From the NCBI GenBank assembly GCA_029268325.1, contig JAJUGC010000194.1, positions 1-5,188 of the forward strand: DNA of 5,188 nt, written 5' to 3'. Under the pieces are notes generated by a model. That model did not search any database. It had not been told where the DNA came from and saw only the letters and a program-made list of their open reading frames with translations. Made by a program: the position numbers and the translations under genes. Below are positions 1 through 5,188 of this stretch, one piece after another (the first letter of the stretch is position 1; every line of letters begins with the position of its first letter). The stretch comes from Gammaproteobacteria bacterium. Lineage in GTDB: Bacteria > Pseudomonadota > Gammaproteobacteria > Pseudomonadales > Oleiphilaceae.

Positions 1-551
1 ATTTGATCGAGCAGCTTAACGAAAACGGTCAGCGCATCGAGGAAGCCACGGGGCAAATGCAGACCATTTCCGACCAGACCAACCTGCTGGCCCTGAACGC
101 AGCCATTGAGGCGGCCCGGGCCGGAAGTGTGGGACGCGGCTTTGCGGTTGTGGCGGAGGAAGTCCGTAACCTGGCCCATCACGCCCATGAGGCCAGTGAG
201 GCGATCAACCAAGTGGTGGACGCGATCCGGGATGTGGCAGCCCAGGTGACCGCCACCATGGAGTCCAGCCGCAATATGACCATCCAGTGTGTAGACAAGG
301 CGGAAGATGCCGCTGTGGCCCTGCAGGAAATCAGCCAGGTGGTGGAGCAGATCAAGGACAAAAACCTGATGATCGCCACCGCTGCGGAAGAGCAAAGCCA
401 GGTCTCGGAAACCATTTCCGGCGGATTGCAGGCCATCCGGGAAGATACCCTGAAAACCACGGACAACGCCGGAGCTGTACTGCAAAGTGGCGAGGCGATC
501 CAGCAGCAGGCACAACGCCTGGTGACGCTGGTGGAGTCCATGAAGGTCTAG
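1..551 (+). CDS. Methyl-accepting chemotaxis protein, C-terminal signalling domain (5' partial)
   Basis: This is the cytoplasmic signalling end of a chemoreceptor, the part that contacts CheA and CheW and controls kinase activity. The reading frame is open at the left edge, so the sensor, membrane and HAMP parts lie outside the window; the TTG at position 3 is not a real start. The visible fragment has 182 complete codons. Residues 22-41 carry the hairpin-tip sequence ISDQTNLLALNAAIEAARAG, followed by GRGFAVVAEEVRNLA (residues 44-58), which is the family hallmark. The rest is an Ala/Glu/Gln-rich coiled coil, and the AAEEQSQVSETI segment is typical of the descending helix that holds methylation sites. 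The C-terminus is ...TLVESMKV and has no NWETF-like tether pentapeptide for CheR/CheB. The gene ends 19 bp before a strong hairpin terminator. The ligand cannot be inferred because the sensor domain is not visible. Confidence 0.96.
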   Translation, partial: LIEQLNENGQRIEEATGQMQTISDQTNLLALNAAIEAARAGSVGRGFAVVAEEVRNLAHHAHEASEAINQVVDAIRDVAAQVTATMESSRNMTIQCVDKAEDAAVALQEISQVVEQIKDKNLMIATAAEEQSQVSETISGGLQAIREDTLKTTDNAGAVLQSGEAIQQQAQRLVTLVESMKV

Positions 552-570
552 CCGGCAAGCGGTTAGCAGG

Positions 571-597
571 AAAAAGGCGCGGGTATCGCGCCTTTTT
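571..597. terminator. Bidirectional intrinsic terminator between convergent genes
   Basis: A perfect 11-bp inverted repeat (AAAAAGGCGCG at 571-581, CGCGCCTTTTT at 587-597) encloses a 5-nt loop. The core stem GGCGCG/CGCGCC is preceded by five A and followed by five T. Read on either strand it gives a GC-rich hairpin followed by a U-run. It sits 19 bp after the chemoreceptor stop and 48 bp after the stop of the convergent DJ-1-type gene, so it can serve both. Confidence 0.9.
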
Positions 598-645
598 CAT
601 GGGTCCCGTTCGTAGCTGCCTGAAGGCGTCTGGATGAACCAGGTT

Positions 646-1365
646 TTAAGCCTCGGCAGTGGCTTTCTGCTTTCTCGCCGCTTTGCATTGGTCCATCAGT
701 TTGAGCAGGGTCCGGGCCAGATCATCCGCTGATGCCGGATTCTGACCGGTCACCAGCCGATCGCTTACCACCACGTGACCCTGTCCTCGAGGCGCACAAC
801 TGTAGCGGGCGCCCCGTTTCTTCAGCTCGGTTTCCAGCAGGAATGGCACCACCGTATCCAGGTTCAGGGCGCGCTCTTCGTCGTCGGAAAAGGAAGTCAT
901 TTCCTTGCCTTCGACCAGCAGCTTACCGTTACTGAGCCGGACATTGAGCAGTCCTGCAGGGCCATGGCAAATAGCCGCCACCACGCCACCCCGTTCATAG
1001 ATATAACGTGCGGCTTCCTGAAAATGGGAGTTGTCTGGAAGATCCCACATGGTGCCATGGCCACCGGCGAAGTAGATGGCGTCATATTGGCCCGCCTGCA
1101 CCTCTTCGGAGGCGAGGGTGTTGGACAGGGCGGCCTGATCCATCGGGTTCTGGCAAAACTCGGCATTAATGGGATCGCTGTTATCCTCGCTATTCGGATC
1201 CATAGGAGCCGGGCCCCCGTCGGGGCTGGCAAAACAAATCTCGCAACCAGCGTCGCGCAGAATCTTGTAGGGGTGGCTGACCTCGGAACAGTGCCAGCCG
1301 GTCTTGCGCCCGGTGTTACCCAACTCACTATGGCCGGTTAGTACGAAAAGAACATGATGGTTCAT
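646..1365 (-). CDS. Hsp31/DJ-1-type protein (type 1 glutamine amidotransferase-like; possible glyoxalase III or protein deglycase)
   Basis: This 239-residue protein belongs to the DJ-1/PfpI superfamily and most resembles the yeast Hsp31-type subgroup, which has nearly the same length. Members act as glutathione-independent glyoxalase (methylglyoxal to lactate), as holdase chaperones or in a disputed deglycase role. The nucleophile elbow is AAICHGPAGL, with Cys133 followed by His134. Glu28 in the KTGWHCSEV segment matches the Glu near the active-site Cys, and Glu164 in SFSDDEERA aligns with the third catalytic residue of Hsp31. YFAGGHGTMWD (98-108) and VTGQNPASA (205-213) are further family signatures. 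There is no signal peptide, so the protein is probably cytoplasmic. The ATG start is supported by a GGAGG Shine-Dalgarno five bases upstream. The gene stands alone and converges on the chemoreceptor gene. The family is clear; the physiological substrate is inferred. Confidence 0.93.
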   Translation of the reverse strand: MNHHVLFVLTGHSELGNTGRKTGWHCSEVSHPYKILRDAGCEICFASPDGGPAPMDPNSEDNSDPINAEFCQNPMDQAALSNTLASEEVQAGQYDAIYFAGGHGTMWDLPDNSHFQEAARYIYERGGVVAAICHGPAGLLNVRLSNGKLLVEGKEMTSFSDDEERALNLDTVVPFLLETELKKRGARYSCAPRGQGHVVVSDRLVTGQNPASADDLARTLLKLMDQCKAARKQKATAEA

Positions 1366-1370
1366 AGAAT

Positions 1371-1375
1371 CCTCC
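1371..1375 (-). promoter_or_regulatory. Ribosome binding site of the DJ-1-type gene
   Basis: On the minus strand the sequence GGAGGATTCT directly precedes the ATG. GGAGG is a near-perfect anti-16S match with a 5-nt spacer, which fixes the start codon at 1365. Confidence 0.85.
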
Positions 1376-1618
1376 GGGGCTGTGTCTCGGTATCAATTGC
1401 AACATCCCAACGCCTAGGAGTTCGGCCCTGAAGGCCGCCTGGGCCTAGGAATGGCCCGGGTGGCCGGTTCAGCGGCGTTGAGCCTTCCACGAATCAGGCT
1501 GTTAAACATCAATGATACAGAGTGCGGTTGGAGTTATTGGTTGGGCTGAGGGGCTTAGTTAGGTGATGGGTTAGCAGGAGTCGCCTTGCCTGGGAAGGCC
1601 GGGAAGAGCGTCGCAGGG

Positions 1619-1642
1619 GCCTCGGGTCGGCGACACCGAGGC
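1619..1642 (-). terminator. GC-rich hairpin downstream of the SDR remnant, possible weak terminator
   Basis: GCCTCGG (1619-1625) pairs with CCGAGGC (1636-1642), and an inner GTC/GAC (1626-1628 with 1632-1634) extends the stem past a one-base bulge to a 3-nt loop. It lies 30 bp past the stop of the minus-strand SDR remnant, in the right place for a terminator. It lacks a T-run on either strand, so intrinsic termination is doubtful. It may be a relic or only a transcript-end structure. Confidence 0.35.
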
Positions 1643-1671
1643 GCTTCGTCAACTCTAGCCGTTCGGCAGGA

Positions 1672-2157
1672 TCAGGTGAGGTGTAGCTTGGCCTGAATGG
1701 ACTGGGCGCGGCGCGGGCGGATCTTACCTTGGCTGAGTAACCATTCGATACTGCCTTTCAGCACTTCTTCCGCACCTCTCGGCGTAAAGTCGAAGGTTTC
1801 GTAGGTTTCCCGGCAGTCATACCAGGCATAACGGTCTGCCACTTCATAGAGCAGGTCATAGGTGAAGGGCGGGGAAATTCTAAAGGTGCGGCAGAAGGTT
1901 TCCACCACACGGGCCGTGAGCAGGGTCATGGAACGATTGAAGGGCAAGTGGAGGGGGCGATATCCGGTCAGGCGCGCCAGGGTTTCACCGATATCCCGAA
2001 CGCGAATGTTGTCGCCACCGACAATATAGCGCCGGCAGTTCTCGCCCACCTGAAGCGCGGCCACGTGCGCCCGGGCTACGTCCCGCACATCGACCAGGTT
2101 CAGGCCACCTTCATAGGTTTGCCCGACGCCATTCAGCACCCTGTACCGGTTGATCAA
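1672..2157 (-). pseudogene. Remnant of an extended SDR (NAD-dependent epimerase / dihydroflavonol-reductase-like), N-terminal half missing
   Basis: The 161 residues match the C-terminal, substrate-binding half of DFR/HpnA-like extended short-chain dehydrogenases, which are usually about 320-340 residues long. Visible signatures are GGLNLVDVRDVARAH (17-31) and RYIVGGDN (43-50), then a TGYRP segment and helical C-terminal sequence. The N-terminal Rossmann fold, with its TGxxGxxG cofactor loop and YxxxK catalytic pair, is absent, so some 170-180 residues are lost. The only possible start is a TTG immediately preceded in frame by a TAA stop, with no good ribosome binding site; a second in-frame TAG lies 21 bp further upstream. 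No Rossmann sequence appears in any frame of the 90 bp up to the ligase stop, which points to deletion rather than a simple frameshift. The kept part has no internal stop, so the loss may be recent. Translation of a short protein is possible but unlikely to give an active enzyme. Confidence 0.75.
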
Positions 2158-2247
2158 TTAGTTGCCACTTGCACAGGGCTAGCTTGGAGCGTAGGGCCCG
2201 GTTCGATACCTGGTATTGCGCCTGGGGCCGGCCGGCTGAAGGGATGG

Positions 2248-3057
2248 CTATACGGCCTCGGGGTGCCGGCCCTGGGGCGGCTGGCCGGGGGGATCCTGCT
2301 CGGCCAGCAGGTACTCCCAGATTTCCCGGTCTAGCCGGACGCCTTGTTCTACCAGGCCCTGGTTGCCGAACAGGCGGTTGAATTCAAACAGGTAGAAATG
2401 GTTACCGATCTGGGCCACGTCAAAGCCCGCGTGGTTGATGTTGAGTCGCTGGGCCACCCGGGTGACCAGCTCAACGGCTTCGTCTGGAATGGGGTCGAAA
2501 ACAATCGCTGCCCCCTGGGCGATATTGTTGTGGAAGCCGCCTTCTGCTTGGCGCCGCCAATAGCCCGCAACCACCTTGCGCCCGATAACCACCAGGCGCA
2601 TGTCTTGCTGGATCGGCAGATACTCCTGCGCATAGAGCACTTCATTGTGCTGGCAGTAGCGCTGCCAGTCCTCCCGGCTTTGAATCAGGAACACGCCATT
2701 GCCCCGGGAGTTCTTTACCTCCTTGGCAACGAAAGGGAAGTCCAACTGCTCCAGGACGCTCTCACGGTTTTGCTCCGTATTGGCCAGGATCAGGGTGTAG
2801 GGCACGTTGTGTGGGCAGACAGTCTGAAAGGCACGGGTCATCTCCACCTTGTTATGGCCCAGATGGTAGCTGGCAATGCTGGGGAAGATCTTCTTGTGCA
2901 AGCCGTAATAGAGGCTGTTGACTTGCCAGTATTCCGGAAACAGAACCCAATCTGCGGCCTCGATCAGGCCTAGTTTCTGTTGGAAATGGGTGGGTTTGAT
3001 ATAGGTGACAGAAGGCAAGCGCAGGGTCCGGAACGCATCGAACGATACAACACGCAT
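2248..3057 (-). CDS. RimK-like ATP-grasp ligase, substrate unknown
   Basis: The 269-residue protein is an ATP-grasp enzyme resembling RimK-type glutamate ligases, which join an amino acid to a carboxylate through an acyl-phosphate. Residues 1-95 form the variable N-terminal part, including the pre-grasp segment LGHNKVEMTRAF. VAKEV with Lys112 and the glycine-rich loop NSRGNGV (116-122) bind ATP phosphates. QEYLPIQQDMRLVVIGRKVVAGYWRR (144-169) matches the RimK strand with its conserved Arg (Arg154). GGFHNNIAQGA (173-183) matches the RimK segment EGDFRSNLHRGG. Asp213, Glu225 and Asn227 (GFDVAQIG, LFEFN) are the expected metal ligands, with the RimK-like 12-residue Asp-Glu spacing. The last 20 residues are a Pro/Gln-rich tail. 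I chose the ATG at 3057, which has GGA 7 nt upstream; an in-frame TTG at 3069 would add four residues. It is not ribosomal RimK by evident identity, and the acceptor cannot be told from sequence. Confidence 0.88.
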   Translation of the reverse strand: MRVVSFDAFRTLRLPSVTYIKPTHFQQKLGLIEAADWVLFPEYWQVNSLYYGLHKKIFPSIASYHLGHNKVEMTRAFQTVCPHNVPYTLILANTEQNRESVLEQLDFPFVAKEVKNSRGNGVFLIQSREDWQRYCQHNEVLYAQEYLPIQQDMRLVVIGRKVVAGYWRRQAEGGFHNNIAQGAAIVFDPIPDEAVELVTRVAQRLNINHAGFDVAQIGNHFYLFEFNRLFGNQGLVEQGVRLDREIWEYLLAEQDPPGQPPQGRHPEAV

Positions 3058-3153
3058 GGGACATTCCAACTCTCAGAAAACCAGAACCGGAGTAAAGGAT
3101 GAAAAATGTCGTCACGCAGGAGGGCGGCAAATAGCCGGCGCAAGCGACGCGCT

Positions 3154-3181
3154 AATTTGACATAGCCATCATGATTGTCAA
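3154..3181 (-). promoter_or_regulatory. Candidate sigma-70 promoter for the ATP-grasp gene
   Basis: The minus strand carries a perfect TTGACA -35 box (3181 to 3176). Possible -10 hexamers are TCAAAT (3160-3155, 15-nt spacer) and CAAATT (3159-3154, 16-nt spacer, with a TG just upstream as in extended -10 elements). Both are weak, so the -10 is uncertain. Use would give a leader of about 90 nt before the ATG at 3057. Confidence 0.4.
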
Positions 3182-3236
3182 GAAGTGGTTGCGATTGAAA
3201 GTGGTTTTTTTGATGGAAGGAGAGAGGGGGAGAACA

Positions 3237-3258
3237 GAGACTTCCTGAAGGAAGTCTC
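3237..3258 (-). terminator. Hairpin downstream of ppnP, probable terminator
   Basis: A perfect 9-bp stem (GAGACTTCC at 3237-3245, GGAAGTCTC at 3250-3258) closes a 4-nt loop 20 bp past the ppnP stop. The bases that follow on the minus strand, TGTTCTCCCCC, form a poor U-run. Intrinsic termination may therefore be partial, perhaps helped by the C-rich tract further on. Confidence 0.6.
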
Positions 3259-3278
3259 CTCAGAACTAAAGCCAGAAC

Positions 3279-3560
3279 TTAGCCGTACAAGCACAGGTAG
3301 GAGGTGTCGGATTCCACTTTCACCTGAAACTTCTGGTTGGCCTCAACAACGAAGCTTTCGCCTTCGCCGTAGGAGGTCCAGGCGTCGCTTCCTGGCAGTT
3401 TAACCTCCAGCTTTCCGCTGATGAGCGTCATGGTTTCCCGTTGGGAGGTGCCGAACTCATAGTCGCCCGCCGCCATCACGCCGACCGTGGCCGGCAGTGA
3501 TTGGGTCTGGAAAGCAATGGAGACCACCTTGCCGCCAAAATACTCATTAGTCTTGAACAT
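3279..3560 (-). CDS. ppnP: Pyrimidine/purine nucleoside phosphorylase PpnP
   Basis: The 93-residue protein matches E. coli PpnP (formerly YaiE, DUF1255; 94 residues) over its whole length. PpnP splits nucleosides with phosphate into the free base and ribose-1-phosphate, with broad specificity for purine and pyrimidine nucleosides, in cytoplasmic salvage. It is a small single-domain cupin. Shared segments include NEYFGGKVVSI near the N-terminus, the GVMAAGDYEFGT strand, the ETMTLISGKLEVKLPG core and the TSYLCLYG C-terminus. The ATG is supported by AGGGAAG on the minus strand (3572-3566), five bases upstream. The gene starts 31 bp after the deaD stop on the same strand with no terminator between, so the two are probably co-transcribed. 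A hairpin follows ppnP. Confidence 0.95.
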   Translation of the reverse strand: MFKTNEYFGGKVVSIAFQTQSLPATVGVMAAGDYEFGTSQRETMTLISGKLEVKLPGSDAWTSYGEGESFVVEANQKFQVKVESDTSYLCLYG

Positions 3561-3591
3561 TTTTTCTTCCCTAAGTTACTGATGAGGATTT

Positions 3592-5188
3592 TTAATAATC
3601 GCTACGGGCACGGCGCTTACGGGGCGGTGCATCACCATTGCGATCCCGGAAGCCCGGACGGCTGCCACGGCCACCTTCGGGGCGGCGTGCACCGCTGCGG
3701 GGTGGGCGTCCGGTCTGGGGCGGAATCTCGCCGTCAAACTCGGAGATGCGCATGGGCTGGCCCTTGACCCGGGTCTTTTGCAAATGGTGATAGATCTCCT
3801 TGGGCATTCCTTCCGGCAGATCCACCGTGGTGAAGTCATCAAAAATAGTGATCTGGCCGATGTGCTTGCCTTCAATGCCTGCTTCATTGGCAATGGCACC
3901 CACGATTTCCCGCGGGGAAACCTGGTGGGCATAGCCGACTTCGATCCGGTAGCGTTTCATGCCGGGCTCAAGTTCGGGAAGTTGTTTGGTCCGGCGACGG
4001 GGACGCTCTTCGAAATCCCGGTCGCTGCCACGGCTTTCCCGCTCCCGCATGGGGCGTTCTTCCCGGAACTTCATCTCGGCCACAACAAAGGGTTGTTGTT
4101 TCTGGGACAGATAGGTCAGGGCTGCGGCCACGGAAGCTACATCGGTTTCTAACTCGGAGACCAAGCGCTCCACCACGTTCTGGAAGAAGTCCAGCTCCTG
4201 ATTGGCCAGGACTTCGGCCACCTGGGACTTGAACTGGTCGATCCGGCGTTCAGTGACCGTCTGGGCTGACGGAATCTGCATTTGCTCGATGGGGTGACGG
4301 GTCGCCCGCTCGATGGTGCGCAGCATATGCCGCTCCCGCGGTGTTACGAACAGGATGGCGACACCGGTTCTGCCAGCCCGGCCGGTACGGCCGATCCGGT
4401 GCACATAGGCTTCGGTGTCATAAGGAATGTCGTAGTTCACCACGTGGCTGACCCGCTCCACGTCGATACCACGGGCGGCCACGTCAGTGGCGACAATAAT
4501 ATCCAGCTTGCGGTTCTTGAGGCGGTCAATGGTGCGCTCGCGCAGTTGCTGGTTCATATCGCCGTTGAGGGCGGCAGCGGAAAAGCCACGGGCTTCCAGT
4601 TTCTCCGCCAGCTCTGCGGTCGCATTCTTGGTGCGGGCGAAGATGATCATGCCATCGAAGTCTTCTGCTTCCAGAATCCGGGTCAGGGCATCCAGCTTCT
4701 GGTTGTTGCTGATAAAGCAGACCCGCTGTTGGATGGTTTCCACCGTGCTGGTTTTGGACTGGATCTTGATTTCCGCCGGCTCGCGCAGGTGGCGGCGGGC
4801 AATGTCCCGAATCGCCGGTGGCATGGTGGCGGAAAACAGAGCCAGTTGGCGGTCACTGGGGGAGTTGTCGAGAATCCATTGGATATCGTCTACAAAGCCC
4901 ATTTTCAGCATTTCGTCAGCTTCATCCAGAACCAGGGCAGATAGGCTGCTCAGGTCCAGGGTGCCGCGACGCATGTGATCCATGATCCGGCCGGGAGTAC
5001 CCACAATAACCTGGGCGCCACGCTTGAGCTGACGCAATTGGGGACGGAAATCCTGGCCGCCGTAGATGGGGGCAACCTGGAAGTCGGGCAGGTGGCGTGC
5101 GTAGGCCTGGAAGGCCTCGGCCACCTGGATAGCCAATTCCCGAGTCGGCGCCAGCACCAGTAGCTGGGGCTCCTTGCGGGAAATATCC
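3592..5188 (-). CDS. deaD: ATP-dependent DEAD-box RNA helicase DeaD/CsdA (5' partial)
   Basis: This cold-shock type RNA helicase unwinds RNA in ribosome assembly and mRNA turnover. The frame is open at the right edge; 531 residues are visible, and the Q motif and Walker A motif lie outside. Numbering from the edge, it has motif Ia PTRELA (14-19), the GG of YGGQD, TPGR (64-67), Walker B DEAD (88-91), SAT (119-121), IIFARTKNAT and LNGDMNQ in the second RecA domain, motif V ATDVAARGID (233-242) and motif VI HRIGRTGR (263-270). A DbpA-type RNA-binding domain follows at about 412-482 (YRIEVG, GAIANEAGI, IGQITIFDDFTTVDLP). The protein ends in a basic Arg/Gly/Pro-rich tail (RSGARRPEGGRGSRPGF and onward). 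Domain order and sequence match E. coli CsdA rather than RhlE, SrmB or RhlB. The GTG at 5157 is internal, not the start. The promoter is outside the window. Confidence 0.96.
   Translation of the reverse strand, partial: DISRKEPQLLVLAPTRELAIQVAEAFQAYARHLPDFQVAPIYGGQDFRPQLRQLKRGAQVIVGTPGRIMDHMRRGTLDLSSLSALVLDEADEMLKMGFVDDIQWILDNSPSDRQLALFSATMPPAIRDIARRHLREPAEIKIQSKTSTVETIQQRVCFISNNQKLDALTRILEAEDFDGMIIFARTKNATAELAEKLEARGFSAAALNGDMNQQLRERTIDRLKNRKLDIIVATDVAARGIDVERVSHVVNYDIPYDTEAYVHRIGRTGRAGRTGVAILFVTPRERHMLRTIERATRHPIEQMQIPSAQTVTERRIDQFKSQVAEVLANQELDFFQNVVERLVSELETDVASVAAALTYLSQKQQPFVVAEMKFREERPMRERESRGSDRDFEERPRRRTKQLPELEPGMKRYRIEVGYAHQVSPREIVGAIANEAGIEGKHIGQITIFDDFTTVDLPEGMPKEIYHHLQKTRVKGQPMRISEFDGEIPPQTGRPPRSGARRPEGGRGSRPGFRDRNGDAPPRKRRARSDY

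Larger units (their letters stand above)
1366..1671. other. Gene-free interval with short repeats and hairpins
   Basis: I see no convincing coding region on either strand. Two copies of GCCTAGGA lie at 1412-1419 and 1443-1450. Small GC-rich inverted repeats lie at 1423-1437 (CGGCC/GGCCG) and 1441-1457 (GGGCC/GGCCC). A larger hairpin occupies 1619-1642. The leader of the DJ-1-type gene must lie at the left end, but no clear -35/-10 pair was found there. The remaining part, about 1470-1610, holds nothing I recognise. Confidence 0.6.

Noticed and set aside
775..1341. Long + strand open frame of 188 codons opposite the DJ-1-type gene.
   Set aside because: It is fully antisense to a clearly recognised protein with a good ribosome binding site; its translation resembles no family. 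It is a by-product of GC-rich codon use.
1501..1507. GTTAAAC, which fits the GTTRRRY core of integron attC sites.
   Set aside because: No matching RYYYAAC partner with an inner imperfect hairpin was found at a suitable distance, and there is no cassette structure or integrase.
2197..2213. T-arm-like sequence (CCCGG, loop TTCGATA, CCTGG) on the + strand near the SDR breakpoint, as if from a tRNA remnant or attachment site.
   Set aside because: One stem pair is mismatched, no acceptor, anticodon or D arm can be folded around it, and no CCA or integrase gene is present. It is most likely chance.
2344..2973. Long + strand open frame of 209 codons opposite the ATP-grasp gene.
   Set aside because: The minus-strand frame carries the ATP-grasp motifs; the + frame is a shadow of it.
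3185..3403. Small + strand open frame of 72 codons across the ppnP terminator region.
   Set aside because: It runs through the hairpin and antisense to ppnP, is dominated by a purine-rich tract and Arg-rich sequence, and resembles no known protein.
4282..4944. Long + strand open frame of 220 codons opposite deaD.
   Set aside because: It lies entirely antisense to conserved helicase motifs and shows no recognisable protein features.

Overview
The window looks like ordinary chromosomal DNA from a GC-rich gammaproteobacterium. The strongest pointers are a DeaD/CsdA-type helicase with a C-terminal RNA-binding domain like the Escherichia coli protein, a close PpnP (YaiE) homologue, and a chemoreceptor signalling domain. 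A marine genus such as Marinobacter is possible, but that is only an impression. No mobile element, CRISPR array, rRNA or complete tRNA was seen.

Layout, left to right. (1) The 3' end of a methyl-accepting chemotaxis protein gene runs on the + strand from the window edge to 551. (2) A perfect hairpin with A- and T-runs on its two sides (571-597) can terminate transcription from both directions. (3) A convergent minus-strand gene (646-1365) encodes an Hsp31/DJ-1-type protein with a complete Cys-His-Glu catalytic set. (4) About 300 bp without a gene (1366-1671) hold short repeats and hairpins but no recognisable gene. (5) A minus-strand remnant (1672-2157) keeps only the C-terminal half of a dihydroflavonol-reductase-like extended SDR; its Rossmann nucleotide-binding half is missing. 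(6) A minus-strand RimK-like ATP-grasp ligase gene (2248-3057) follows. (7) A roughly 220-bp intergenic region holds a hairpin, a C-rich/G-poor tract and a possible promoter. (8) ppnP (3279-3560) lies 31 bp downstream of (9) the deaD/csdA coding region (3592 to the window edge), both on the minus strand.

How the genes relate. deaD and ppnP are probably co-transcribed, because no terminator is visible in the short gap. The ATP-grasp gene appears to be a separate unit with its own promoter. It reads toward the SDR remnant, which is probably decayed. The DJ-1-type gene has a strong ribosome binding site and stands alone. I see no convincing new multi-gene system. The points most worth checking are the broken SDR beside an ATP-grasp ligase of unknown substrate, the deaD-ppnP pairing, and the termination and promoter signals between ppnP and the ligase.
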